A stretch of 64,000 bases of DNA from Diplolepis rosae (lineage: Eukaryota > Arthropoda > Insecta > Hymenoptera > Diplolepididae): contig JAPYXD010000680.1 in assembly GCA_030998225.1 (NCBI GenBank), positions 372,001 to 436,000 on the forward strand, given 5' to 3'. The position numbers were made by a program, and so were the translations under genes. Position 1 is the stretch's first letter. Every line of letters starts with the position of its first letter. Positions 46,278-56,321 of this stretch are shown in pieces. The notes beneath the pieces were generated by a model. The model saw nothing but the letters and a program-made list of their open reading frames with translations. It made no database searches and was not told the DNA's origin.

Positions 46278-46820
46278 AATAAAGTCTACGATTATTTTTT
46301 CTTTTTGAGAGATTTAGAAGAAAATAAATTATTTTAATCATGTAATTTATTAAAAAGTTACTGAAATGTATACAGAAAATCGAGCGCGAAGCGCGAGCGT
46401 CATGATGAGAATGTGTTCCTTAAGGCTGATAGAGTCTTAAGTAAATTGAATTTCCTATTTCACTTAAACTGAAAAAGAAATTTAGTGAATTTGAGAAAAT
46501 GAATAATTCACATCATCTTTAATATTATAAAATTGGTTTGAGCTTCAGTATTAAATTATAAAAAATAAACTTAAATGTATGCGAAGAGTACAAGACCGAG
46601 CGCGAAGCGCGAGGTCCAGAAAGATCGGAGCGCGAAGCGCGACGTTCAAAAATTCCGGAGAGCGCAGCGCGACGATCGAGTATTACGGAGCGCGAAGCGC
46701 GATGATCAAATTGCGCGCCCTAGGCGCGCTCAAGCTAGCGAGCGAAGCGCGCGATGAGAATGTGCCCGCCAAGCGGGCAGATTTTTTTTATCCTGATTGT
46801 GTCATTCTCATCAAGTACTA
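46275..46820. repeat. GCGC-GAA-GCGC hairpin cluster, copy 1
   Basis: At least five units of about 30-36 bp, each containing the hairpin GCGCGAAGCGCG or a variant (GCGCAGCGCG; GCGCGCCCTAGGCGCGC). They are joined by spacers such as AGGTCCAGAAAGATCGG and ACGTTCAAAAATTCCGG. The cluster is followed by a GCCCGCCAAGCGGGC hairpin and a T run, and is bounded by ATGAGAATGTG words. The left part (46275-46660) matches 63620-64000. The open frames (RSAKRDVQ-like) follow from the repeat. Confidence 0.9.
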
Positions 46821-46829
46821 ATTTATTGT

Positions 46830-47630
46830 AAAAGGGAAATAAGTAAACTAGAAGCAAAGAGAGCAGACCCTATAATGTAGTGCATTATTCATGAACTATA
46901 AATGTGTTTCGATAATATTTAGTTTTAATTTTGTATCGAATATTTTTATTATTTTATATTGATTTTGTGTTAATTTTTCAAATCTAGATAAACGTTCCGT
47001 TTCATATGGTAAAAAGTAGAGATCACAGAATATGAATAATTACTGAAATAGAGAATGGAGTATTGGACAGTATAGAAATCATTCATGACTTCATGACATT
47101 TATTTCTCTTATCTTCTAACCTTCGTTCGACTCCGTGAATCTGTTTCTGAACCAATCCGAATAACGCTTTGTATCGCGTTTGATGAAAATCGGTCATAAA
47201 TCAATCTGGCTTAATCCTATTCATTCTACTTCAATCCAAGGCATCAATCCTAATCAATCCAAGTTCGGATAAATCCAAACTGAATTTTGAATCCGAATCA
47301 TTATGAGTTCAGATTGATTTGAATCGACTCGGATTAAAAACTTTGTTCGGATTCATTTGGATTTCTCTCCAACAAACTGTGTTGTTACGAGAAAGAATGC
47401 AGTTAGTTCTGCTAAAAATCGGTGCTCAACAATTTTTTTTCTTTTTTCTGTAACAAATGAATGTGTTGGTTTCACAAATATTTATTCAATATTTCATATA
47501 ATACCGTAACCATTACTTCGTGAAACCAGAATGTGATCTGGAGGAATCATTACTGCGTTGTCAGTAACAGTTACTCCTTTATACCGAAAGCGTTTCTTCC
47601 TGCGCATTTCTTGATGTAAGTTGTATTGGG
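46830..47630. other. Non-coding stretch with repeat fragment
   Basis: No gene supported. A fragment of the AATCCGAAT-word repeat lies at 47150-47350 (compare 42340-42560), including ACGCTTTGTATCGCGTTTGA and TGATGAAAATCGGTCA. Confidence 0.5.
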
Positions 47631-48040
47631 TGACGGTCTAGGGGCGGAGTGATAATCCCCGTGAACTGGCATCCTCGAGGTGGGATGACTTCCCTGGCGG
47701 CGCGTCTCGTCTCGGCCGGATGTGGATTTGTTTCACCAGAGGTGAGTAGAAGAGCGTCCGGAAGTGATGAGAGGGCCTCCTAGAGACAACGTCCCTTCGA
47801 ATCTGGCCTCAGATTTGTTTGATTTGTTGATTTTCAGATCTGGAGTCCTTCCCCGAGGGTGGTGGAGCGTCGGTAGTTAGTGGTACGGTCTCCAGGGGAC
47901 AGTAATAGTTACTGCGATTCCCATTTTAGTCTCGCACCGTAACAGTTACTGCGCCCTCAGAAACCGCTCACGCTTAAATAGTTAACGCTACTGCTTTCTC
48001 CCGCTTCGCGAGGTGCGCGAAAGTGTTGCGGTTTTGGAAG
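47630..48040. other. GC-rich island without a coherent frame
   Basis: A 400-bp segment with much higher GC than its surroundings. It contains a donor-like CAGAGGTGAGTAG (about 47746) and an acceptor-like TTGATTTTCAG (about 47838), which would outline a tiny 87-bp intron. No protein domain is visible. ACAGTTACTGC-like words at both margins (47570 and 47945) suggest a repeat or retroelement fragment. Confidence 0.35.
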
Positions 48041-48060
48041 TAACAATTAAGGTTTACTTT

Positions 48061-48332
48061 TCTCAATGCATAGGCCAGACTCTGGCTTTTCTATTTTCGG
48101 AACTGGATGCCATAGTAAAAGTGACAATCGGCTTAGTATAGGGCCGATACTGGGCCAAGATTCGGTTAAAGGTTGGTAAATTAAAACAGTCGACAAAGGC
48201 CGCCGTCGTCGACCCAGCACTTAACTAATGCAAACGTCGAAACTGGCTCAATAACAATAGCCGACTGTTGGCTGTCGAAATTGGGCAAATATTATTACGT
48301 ATTATCAGCTTCGGGTATTTGCACTTGGGATC
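48061..48332. repeat. Second copy of the TGGGCC-word repeat
   Basis: Collinear with 30461-30722, sharing GGCCAGACTCTGGCT, ACTGGATGCCATAGTAAAAG, GTATAGGGCC and AATAACAATAGCCGACT. It ends at CTTCGG..TTCGCACTTGGG-like sequence. Confidence 0.85.
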
Positions 48333-48766
48333 TGGTCAAAAGAGTCACACTCTTCTTGGCGTATTTTCCTACCAGATTTTGTTCTTTTCTTGACCAGTTC
48401 TGTCTAGTTCGAGAAAGAAACTATGAATTTCCTTGGACTTCCTCTCAATATCTAGCTACATATTATTCCCAGAACTAGAAGGTTTTTTATGTTCAAAGTT
48501 AGTCGATTCAAACAAATTTTTAGCTAGATTTGTCGAGGGGAAATTAACTTGGATATGTCCGATTTCAAGCATGAAATCTGTCAAGATCTAGGCTAGTCAG
48601 TTCCCATCTAGTAAAACTAGGTTATTCCTAAAGTAACCTAGACAAGCAATCTTGTACAACTAGACACATTTCTACTGGAGTACAATTAATAATGTTTCTA
48701 TATTCTGCTTTTTGATGTAGAAATGTTAAAATTTAAACTTCCTTACATTTCAATATTTCTTTCCAG
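48333..48766. other. Upstream of the protease exon, CTAG-rich repeat
   Basis: Probably intronic. It is full of CTAGTT/AACTAG words in both orientations (about 48410-48680), typical of a decayed foldback element. No exon with the protease His or Asp motif was found here. Confidence 0.4.
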
Positions 48767-49036
48767 GTTATAGAAAATATGCTTGAATCGGAAAATGTAT
48801 CAACACTAGCATTGCCACATTCTCAACTTCCAGTAAACACAGAAGCGGTTATTACAGGATGGGGAACTGTGCATCGTCATGAGAAAAATGACATAGTCAA
48901 AACATCAGACAAATTAAAAATGCTGACAGCTCAAATTACAAAGAATGCAGATTGTAAACTTTACAACTTTTGCAGGAAGCAACAAAGAATGCTTTGTGTG
49001 ACTCATCCCAAAAAAACTGGTGAAAAAATCAACAAA
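48767..49036 (+). CDS. Trypsin-like serine protease, penultimate exon
   Basis: The exon follows a good acceptor (TTTCTTTCCAG) and ends at a consensus donor (AAA/GTAAGTAC). Both boundaries are in phase 0 and the frame is open across 90 codons. It encodes the start of the second beta-barrel of an S1-family (chymotrypsin fold) protease. ITGWGT at about residues 36-41 is the conserved GWG motif. ADCKLYNFC and MLC supply the cysteines expected for the C168-C182 bridge. Exons coding the signal peptide, the catalytic histidine (AAHC) and the aspartate were not found upstream, which leaves the gene 5'-incomplete. Substrates are unknown. Insect relatives act in digestion, immunity cascades or venom. 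A pseudogene cannot be excluded, but both exons are intact. Confidence 0.85.
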
Positions 49037-49574
49037 GTAAGTACAGGGTATAGTTATGAGTCGGTTATGTTACTTTGAGGACGATAACGAGAATGAGAAT
49101 ATCACGAAAAATATTACCGAGGAATACATTCTTTCAGAATTCATAAAAAAAATTAACTTGAACGGAACTTGAATTTCAAATCGAGCATTGAAGAAATGGC
49201 GCAAAATTCAGACCTTTTTCTTGAAATTATCAAAAATTTTATTATATTTTCTCCAGAACTCTTGCATAGGGTGTCTGATAGTGTGTGACAAAAGTAAATT
49301 CGCTATTTTTCCGCAGCGTGGCGCTTAAACTTATATTTTAGTATAACACTCTCAGCAAATTTTACCCATGCTGTAGTTTCCTGCATGCCAAGAAGCCGTG
49401 AAGATGCAACACTTAACCAGTGATCAAATCGTACACAAAAAAGAGTATAGCTGAAAAAACTGTATAGAATTTTAGTTCAGGGAAATAACAGTCGTGATTG
49501 TAATATATTGGTATTGTAGCTAAACTGAATGCGTGACGCACTGAAATGCGTATTTTGCCATCATACCATTATAT

Positions 49575-50827
49575 TGGATCTATAACCTAATTCATGCGGT
49601 TTGCTAAGAGATGGCGTAACATGATTATTATTCCATCGTTCCAATATTCCGAACATGCGTTGGAAAACTATTGTCATTATGCGTATTTTTCAGTATATGT
49701 CATTCATTTGAAGGGTAAACAACAATAATTTTTTTCACTCAAATATGTCGAACTTTTTTGCCTGAAAAAGTGTTTTTGCAGAGAGTTCTTCTTCATCACT
49801 TTAATATAAAGAAAACCGCTGCCGAAAGTCATCGCATTTTGGTGGAAGTTTATGGTGAACATGCTCTAGCTGAGCGAATGTGCCAAAAGTGGTTTGCACG
49901 TTTTGAAAGTGGTCATTTTGTCTTGGAAGACGAAGAACGTCCTGGGCAGCCAAAAAAGTTTAAAGATGAAGAACTGGAAGCATTACTCGATAAAGATTGT
50001 TGTCAAACACAAGAAGAGCTCACAGAATCTTTGGGAGTCATGCAAGCAGCCATTTCGAAACGTTTAAAAGCAGCCAGATACATTCAGAAGCAAGGAAATT
50101 GGGTTCCACATGAACTCAAGTCGAGAGACGTTGAAAGGCGGTTTTATATGTCCAAAATGCTGCTGGAACGCCACAAAAGGAAGTCATTTTTGCATCGGGT
50201 TGTTATTGGTGATGAAAAATGGATCCATTATGACAACCCCAAGCGCAAAAAATCATATTGTGAAACCCGGCCAACCAGCCAAATATCCATGGCGCGAAGG
50301 TAATGCTCTGCATTTTGTGGGATCAGAAGGGTGTGCTGTATTATGAGCTGCTGAAACCGGGTGAAACCATCAATCGAGAACGCCACCGAACACAATTAAT
50401 CCGTTTGAAGAGAGCAATAGCCGAAAAACGCCCGGAATATGCGACCAGACATCATGACAACGCTCGGACCCATGTTGCTATTTCGGTTAAGAACTATTTG
50501 GAAAACAGTGGATGGAAAGTTTTACCCCACCCGCCTTATAGCCCAGACCTTGCCCCTTCTGACTACCATTTGTTCCGGTCGATCCAGAACGCCCTCACTG
50601 AAATACGGTTCACATCAGAACAGGGTATCAAAAATTGGCTTGATTCATTCTTGGTCGCCAAGCTGGCGCAGTTCTTTTGGGATGGAATCCAAAAATTGCC
50701 AGAAAGATCGGTAAAAGTCATAGCTTCAGATGGGCAATACTTTTAATAATACTATTGTACATGTTTTTTCTTAAATAAACGTTCAAATTTTGAAAAAAAA
50801 ACCGCACGAATTAAGTTCTAGATCCAG
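49575..50827 (+). mobile_element. Mariner element in the protease intron
   Basis: About 1.25 kb with imperfect inverted ends of about 28 bp: TGGATCTATAACCTAATTC then ATGCGGTTT at the left, and TGGATCTAGAACTTAATTC then GTGCGGTTT at the right read in reverse. TA precedes the left end, but the right flank is TG, so the target duplication has decayed. It carries one transposase gene in the same direction as the host gene, with at least three disabling changes. Confidence 0.88.
49745..50746 (+). pseudogene. Mariner transposase, frameshifted
   Basis: ATG at 49745 starts MSNF, but one extra T in the following T run shifts the frame, and the homologous frame resumes as LPEKVFLQRVLLHHFNIKKT. The N-terminal helix-turn-helix region (WFARFESG, DEERPGQPKKF) and the linker motif WVPHEL are present. 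The first catalytic aspartate is in VVIGDEKWIHYDN. Near 50255 an extra T shifts the frame, and a short deletion before NIHGAKVMLC returns it. The second aspartate is in HHDNARTHV and the third in YSPDLAPSDYHLF, with exactly 34 residues between, the D34D spacing of true mariners. It ends at TAA 50744-50746. It cannot make a working enzyme but is otherwise almost full length. Confidence 0.93.
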
Positions 50828-51088
50828 GTGTGAATGCAGACGAGTAAGACTTGCCTGCTTTTCGTATATGATGAACACGATATTTTTTGTAAGAAATTTG
50901 TCACTTTTCGCGCTTGTGAAGCAGCACTGGAAAATTAATCTCCCTAACTCGTCTGGAATTAATCATTTTTGCCACGCTCTACCTGCACGAAAAGTGACAT
51001 ATATCGTGCATGTGTTTAAGAAAACAAGAAGAAAGGTATTTTGTTTTAATATTGTTAAGCTAATAAATGTTGAACTGTTTTATTCTAG

Positions 51089-51301
51089 GGAGACAGTGGT
51101 AGTCCTTTGGTCTACGAAGGTATGGTTATAGGAATCGCCTCTGTTGGTTCTCCGGTTGATATCGAATATCCTGCTATTTACACAAATGTTTTTGATTTTG
51201 TGCCATTTATCCAAAATATCATGAATTCCGCTGTAGAAATAAAGGGTGTGAAAAATAAAATCCGACACCTCTTGCGTCCGAATTATAAAAGGAATGTATA
51301 A
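51089..51301 (+). CDS. Trypsin-like serine protease, terminal exon
   Basis: After a TTTTATTCTAG acceptor the exon opens directly with GDSGSPLV, where the serine (codon AGT, 51095-51097) is the catalytic nucleophile. It continues as EGMVIGIASVGSPVDIEYPA and IYTNVFDFVPFIQNIMN, the closing strand and C-terminal helix of the fold, then a basic tail of about 20 residues ending in TAA. The phase matches the exon at 48767-49036. Two oddities stand out. The cysteine normally just before GDSG (C191) is absent, since the upstream exon ends EKINK. Its partner C220 is also missing, the segment reading VGSPVDI. If no micro-exon intervenes, position 189 is lysine or a neighbour rather than the trypsin aspartate, so specificity would be unusual. 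GDSGSP replaces the common GDSGGP. Confidence 0.87.
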   Translation, partial: GDSGSPLVYEGMVIGIASVGSPVDIEYPAIYTNVFDFVPFIQNIMNSAVEIKGVKNKIRHLLRPNYKRNV

Positions 51302-51395
51302 AATATAGAATTTTTATACTTTGAAGATAGTTCTGTTTAGCGTAAGTTTAGTAATGTCTCCACATTTCAGCTTTACGGATAGTAGTTTCTATTGA

Positions 51396-51401
51396 AATAA
51401 A
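51396..51401 (+). terminator. Polyadenylation signal of the protease gene
   Basis: AATAAA lies 95 bp after the protease stop codon, a normal spacing for an insect 3' UTR. Confidence 0.55.
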
Positions 51402-52640
51402 ATGACAATAGTAATATTATCAAAGTGTTACCAGCTGTTTTATATTTAATTCATGTAATTTATGTTGAATAAATTTCAAATTGAAGTAATTTAAACTCTT
51501 CATTCATAATTATTTATTTTTAATACCAAATTCAGCACCTACGGATAAAAATATTACAATTCGTACAGTTTCAACATTTGAATAAATAATTACAGTCAAA
51601 TTCAAATATTGAGGATGACTTCATTATTTATATTTTTTACTTGCTAACAAAGTTATCTCTAGGATTAAAATAAAATAACGGCGACTATTCTCAGCATGAA
51701 ATTTTCTCAAAATTACTTTGTGAATAATCGTTCTACATAAGTTTCCTTCATTTAAAATGTTGAAAATAATAATGATATAATTTATATAGACGAATTGAAT
51801 ATAAAAATGAACTCAAATCTTTTGAATGAAAATTTTTACTTGTACTTTATATTATGTCAATATATATTTTGCAAATTGAAAAATATCTATTTTTGGAATG
51901 ATTTGAAATAAAAATATATTCCAGCTCTTCAACAAATGATGTGTTTACCTCTTGACTATTTCTGAAAGAAACAGAACTTGATTTTTGCAAAAACAATGAG
52001 CTGTGGCAACTTAATCTTTGCAACGGCATCAAAAGTGTATTTCAACAAATAAATTAGCTACAGCAGCTATAAGACTCAGCTGCCATATCTAATTTTTTGT
52101 TTTTTCTAATTTGTTCTGATTTCGTATACCTTTAAACTAGAGAATGAGGATTCTTTTTATGTAAGAATTCTGGAACTGATTCTCAAATCTTACTGACACA
52201 TAATGGATCGTTGCGTTGTTGCGCAATGGCTAACCGTGTCAGCGTATAAAAGCTATAGTTGTGTGTCAAACTACATATTGACAAAAATATTATGTAAGTA
52301 GTACTGTATAGTTAATACACTATTTTTTAGAGTATTGTATGTCGATTTCATGTATGAATCATACATGTGAAACGCATGAACCATATAAAAGTACCGCGAT
52401 TTGACGTTATGAATATAAATGTTATGCACGTCTTTCTTTTTATAATATTTCCTTATATTACAAGCAATTTCTTACAAACTTATCATTCACTATTTTATGT
52501 TGACATATTAATAATAAATTTTGGAAAGGTTTTTATCGAATGAAAAATCTTGTGAAAGAAAAAGTATTACCAACTTATCAATATTGTAATTACATATGTG
52601 TGGGTTATTGGGTGCATTGGTCATTGGACACGAATTTCGC
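51402..52640. other. AT-rich stretch, no gene seen
   Basis: No supported gene. A TATAAAAG word at about 52247 follows a GC-richer patch (52205-52260) with GCGCAATGGCTAACC, but no transcript can be tied to it. Confidence 0.4.
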
Positions 52641-52644
52641 CTGA

Positions 52645-52728
52645 TCTTTATAATCTGTTTTAGCCCTTTGGCATGAAGGAGTGTTTGATGATTCAGAGAC
52701 ACGTGTTCGATTCCCGCCAGGCTCCTTC
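52645..52728 (+). ncRNA. tRNA-like sequence beside the LINE 3' end
   Basis: A B-box-like GTGTTCGATTCCCGCC (near 52705) follows an A-box-like TTTAGCCCTTTGGCATGA (near 52660). The arms pair incompletely. It resembles a class with a variable arm (Ser/Leu-like) but is best read as a tRNA pseudogene or SINE head. It lies immediately beyond the 3' end of the downstream LINE. Confidence 0.4.
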
Positions 52729-52783
52729 TAATACGATTTTTTCCCTTTCAGGTACAATATAATTAAATAATTTATTCACTCTC

Positions 52784-53188
52784 TCAGCTAGCGCCATCCT
52801 CGCTCCGTGCGCGTCCCCTGGCTGTGCAGTACCATCCTTCCGAGGAAAGGGTAGGTCGGGGGTCGAATATCAGATCCTCAATAGGAATCTCTTCCGGTCT
52901 GCGATCGGGGAAGCGCCCAGACAGGAATGCATAGTAACGGGGCCTGGATTCCGCCAATAAAGGGCAAGCATGCAAAACATGTGCCAGGTCACGCAAGGGA
53001 GCACCGCAGGAGCACCCAGCCTCCAGGTTCCACCCCATCCTCCGGAAATGATGCCCGGTACATAGGTGGCCAGTACGTAGTCTCGTACTCAAACAAATAG
53101 AGCGCCTGGGCGCACTCACGCGAGAAAACCAAGGTCTAGCCGATTTATAGGTAACTCTATCAAAGTGACGCCCAATCCGCCACCTCAC
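52784..53188 (-). pseudogene. LINE C-terminal cysteine-rich region
   Basis: Open for 134 codons and ending in TGA at 52784. It contains RLRTGH..TGHHFRRMGW followed by CSCGAPLRDLAHVLHACPLL, the C-x-C...H...C zinc knuckle that closes many I-like ORF2 proteins. It is out of frame by one relative to the RNase H piece. Confidence 0.82.
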
Positions 53189-54185
53189 TTCCGACTATTT
53201 CCAAATGGCCCGGTACCCACATCAATTCCACCGTGCTTCCCAGATCGCTTATGCCCGCCAGTACATGGGCAACCTTGTACACCAGATAATTCCTAACAGG
53301 TGTAGCCATGCAATCCGTATAAATAACCTCGTACTCGGAGTAGCGCTGCCCCAGAAACTCCAGACATGCCTGAGCAGAATTCTCCGAATTCTTAAAGACA
53401 TGCCCGGTCTCGAAGTCAATATCAACGGGCAAGGTAACCGTCTGCCATGCCCAGTCGAAATAGCTAGGCCTCACAGATCTAGCCACCATGCTGAGTACGT
53501 CCCACAAACCCTGATAGACGGCCATCAGGGACGACCTCAGATACCCATATCGCCGCGCAGTCAAAGACCTCCTCACCAGCAAATCCAGTATCGGGATGAG
53601 TGGGTTGCCCCTCCAGTAGAAGTTTCTGATGATGAATCGATTATTGAGAAGATGTCGCCTAAGCCTCAATGGGGGCTCACCTGATTCCGAAAGTAGTATA
53701 CCATGCACCCTAACACTGCCCGAAGAGCCGCATACTGCGCCTGGTCAAGAAGCCGCAGTGTCCCATTACTCGCCGAAGAAAAAAGTGGCGGGCCCAACTC
53801 TAGCGTAGATCGAACCAAGTTTCGATATGCGGTCAAGAGCAAAGATATTGTCACTCCCCAGCTAACCCTGGACAGAACTCGGATGATTTTGACCGATTTA
53901 ATTGCCTTATCAGATAGCATCAGGATATGAAGAACCCATGTAAGCCGTCGATCCAAAGTCAGCCCCTAAGTACTTGATCCCAGCGAGGCAGCGCAGGACG
54001 TGACCCTGCACTGAGAGCACAAGAACCGATAGGTTGCTCCTTGACCTAGTAAAAACAGCAAACTGACACTTGCCAATGGAGATTTCGAAGCCCAAAATCC
54101 TAAGCCACGGCATTACTAAACAGAGCGTTCCAGCTAGCGCGTCCCTAGCAACATGACCCCTGTTCATCATCGGTGTACATAGCAT
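53160..54185 (-). pseudogene. LINE RT thumb, connection and RNase H, frameshifted
   Basis: Three frames overlap in series. The RT thumb is 54185-53910 with LGFEISIGKCQFAVFTRSR-like sequence and IKYLGADF. The connection is 53956-53666 with LELGPPLFSSASNG and LLDQAQYAALRAVLG. The RNase H region is 53708-53160. RNase H is marked by VIYTDCMATP (first acidic residue) and WVPGHLEIVGSEVADWAS (last catalytic aspartate). The usual TDGS is altered to TDCM. At least two frameshifts separate the pieces. Confidence 0.85.
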
Positions 54186-54622
54186 ATCTGATGCCCAGAG
54201 GAAGGACGTCGATTAGTCAGCTTGTGCAGATATATAAACTCAGCTTCCCTCTCCACAGACTGGTCCCTATAGTGGGCCTTGTAACTACTTCTCCTCTCCC
54301 TGATCTTATCCTCGCATTCTCTGGACCACCACAGAGGCTGTACTCTCCGTTTCCTCCCCGTTCCGTCCGGCTTCGTAGCTCCAGATTCAAGAAGATGCCT
54401 TAGGGCCGTCTGCATAAATTCGTCGTACACAGCCGCCGGAGGGATGCCTGCGCCCAATGACTCGTTCGGCCGCGGCAGCTCCACCTCCAGGCGTTCATGG
54501 AAGGCAGACCAAGAAACCTCCCGCTTATTGATGCGACACGTCGGCTTAGGAACAGCCGAAACCGCTGACTCAAGTGCCAACACCACGGGAAGATGATCAG
54601 AGCGAAACGGGTCAGAGACCAC
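54167..54622 (-). pseudogene. LINE endonuclease-RT linker, truncated
   Basis: A 151-codon open frame beginning in the endonuclease SDHLPV motif and continuing through the linker typical of I/jockey-type LINEs: WWSRECEDKIRERRSSYKAH. At about 54190 it jumps to HQICYVHR, which resembles the residues following the RT catalytic aspartates. The RT fingers and most of the palm, roughly 250 residues, have therefore been deleted. Confidence 0.8.
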
Positions 54623-55551
54623 GTCAACCCTCGTGAGATGAAATAGGGATAGGGGACAGAAGATCAGATCTATATTGCTTGAGGATACACCGGAGCCCGG
54701 AACATAGGTAAGCAGAGAATCGTTAATGGATACGAGATCATGCCTAAGGGATGTCTCATATAATGCCTGTCCTCGTGGAGTGGGGCGAGAACAGCACCAG
54801 CTTAGGTGGAGGAATAACTGGGGTCAAATTGAAAACCAAGCTAGCAAGGCTCAATTTCCTGGGGATTTTGCTTGTGGAGAAAACGAATTCCACCCTATCT
54901 GAAACGGATCCATCGTCCAGAGTACGTCGGTAAATGCACAGGATGCTGGAAAGCATGTCTGGATCAAGCCTGGGACTCAAATCTGAGGCCGAATACTCCG
55001 TCGGTATGTTCTTAGCGAACGTCTTCTTCTGTACCAGTGAAGCCGGGATGAAGGCCTACACTCCAAAGTCCTGCAGCTCAGGTAAATCAACCAAGACATT
55101 GGCCGCCTGCCATCGGACACAGAAGACCTTAGCCTGATTTCTGCCGTTTGGGAAGATCTGCCTCTTTGTATCGCTAATTATAAAATCTGTCAGATCCCCT
55201 AGTGTGATTAGATTGAATCAACTCAAACTTTTGCCCGGTGTCCAGGACTCCAATAGTACTATGAATGGGGGGGGGGGGGGGGTGAAATATCACTAAAGCG
55301 CGTATGAAGCGAGCACTCGGGATTACTCCAGAACAAGGGGCCCTTGAAACCCGGGACAACGCCCACCCCCAGATCACCCGAGACGAAGGCGATTTCCGCC
55401 TTGTCCACCAATACCAACGTCGGATCACACAAGTCCATATGCTCAGGTCCGTGTGATCAGCCCCACCAGCGCGAGCTCGCCCAGGCACGTAACCGAATTT
55501 AATTGAGCAGTACAGGTTATTCACATGTGTGTAGTATGGAGTTAATTCCAT
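54400..55551 (-). pseudogene. LINE endonuclease region, broken
   Basis: Reading leftward, fragments in different frames give an APE-type endonuclease. An early piece contains DKAEIAFVSGDLGVGVVPGF, a middle piece has LFSPHSTRTG then QALYETSLRHDLVSINDSLL, and a late piece has NIDLIFCPLSLF and VVSDPFRSDHLPVVLALE. The SDH motif is the catalytic histidine region of the APE family. Several stops and frame changes interrupt it, and the beginning of the domain is missing. A 17-bp G run (55266-55282) lies inside the piece. Confidence 0.75.
55266..55282. repeat. Homopolymer G run
   Basis: Seventeen consecutive guanines inside the downstream LINE. Length calls in such runs are error-prone, and one of the apparent frame changes may come from it. 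Confidence 0.9.
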
Positions 55552-55848
55552 ACCATAAATAATAATTTAATATTTACATTAGTTTCAAATTGTAGCATAG
55601 CTAAAATATACCACCCGCGGAACCGCCTTTCTGCTTTAAACTTCACGGGTGGTTGGTCCCATTAAAGTCGCGTACGACTCTTCCGTCATCTGTTCGCTCG
55701 GAACTTCCATCCGCGGCCACACGCCCACTAGGCAAACCGACTAGCCGCGCCACCCAGGGGAGAAATAAACAGATTCCTCCCCTGAACGATTCGGCCAGCC
55801 AAGTCTACCCGAGACGCAGGGCCACAGGTGCAGGCCCCGATGCGATTT

Positions 55849-56321
55849 CTATTGGCCCTCCCCGTTGTTTCGCTCCCGACGCCCATCAAGTTCTCTCGTC
55901 TTCATCACAAGTGTGACGAATGACTCGATGAGCATCCAGAACCGCTCAGACTGGAGCATGAGAGGGACCATTTTGCGCAGACGAAGAGTGCGTGCTCTGC
56001 GGTATCCACCGGGAAATCGCAGTAACAACACGATTGGACCACGCTCGCGACCAATCTTTTTTTCGCTTCCCTGGGTCCACCAATGTTTGGCATAAGCCGG
56101 GCCATGCTTTCTCCACATTGGATGGCTTTGGCAGCTGCGATCTTTAGGTGTTCGCTTAAGCTAAGCCTACGATCCAACTGCACCCCCAGGTACTTAATGC
56201 TTGTTTTCCAGTTGACCTCATGCTCTCTGAGAACGATCCTCGGGTATTGGAAAGATCTCCTGTCCGTAACGAGCAAAGCCTCGGTTTTCTCAGGGGCTAT
56301 TTTCAGGCCTCTGCTATCCAA
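55849..56321 (-). pseudogene. R1-like LINE RT thumb and C-terminal finger
   Basis: Continues the RT frame with WKTSIKYLGVQLDRRLSLSE and EAKKRLVASVVQS. It then jumps directly to CCYCDFPVDTAEHALFVCAKW, the C-x2-C...H...C finger that lies near the C-terminus of R1-type ORF2. About 200 residues between thumb and finger are deleted. A frameshift follows, and the remaining tail is read in the next frame to the stop at about 55849. Confidence 0.82.

Larger units (their letters stand above)
52735..55535 (-). mobile_element. I-like LINE, internally deleted
   Basis: A GC-rich block on the - strand whose fragments occur in the order expected for a LINE with RNase H: endonuclease pieces, start of the RT region, a deletion, RT thumb, connection, RNase H and a cysteine-rich C-terminus, then a short 3' UTR and an A-rich tail (AAAGGGAAAAAA in the element sense) at 52735-52750. 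An RNase H domain downstream of RT is typical of the I, LOA and related clades. Clade assignment is by domain order only. GC content contrasts sharply with the AT-rich host DNA on the left. Confidence 0.88.

Noticed and set aside
32030..46280. Single large transposon joining the 32-kb and 46-kb repeats
   Set aside because: The two copies are in the same orientation with unrelated sequence between, so they look like independent copies of a dispersed repeat.
46381..46820. Helitron 3' end (GC hairpin near a CTAA)
   Set aside because: The hairpin lies about 50 bp from the only CTAA, whereas Helitron hairpins sit about 10 bp from the end, and no Rep/helicase or consistent 5' TC end was found.
46575..46821. 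Two overlapping frames with RSAKRDVQ-like repeats
   Set aside because: Produced by the GCGCGAAGCGCG hairpin repeats. Two frames are open at once and the spacers differ between copies.
53205..53684. 159-residue + strand frame
   Set aside because: Antisense shadow of the LINE RNase H region, with no domain in this direction.
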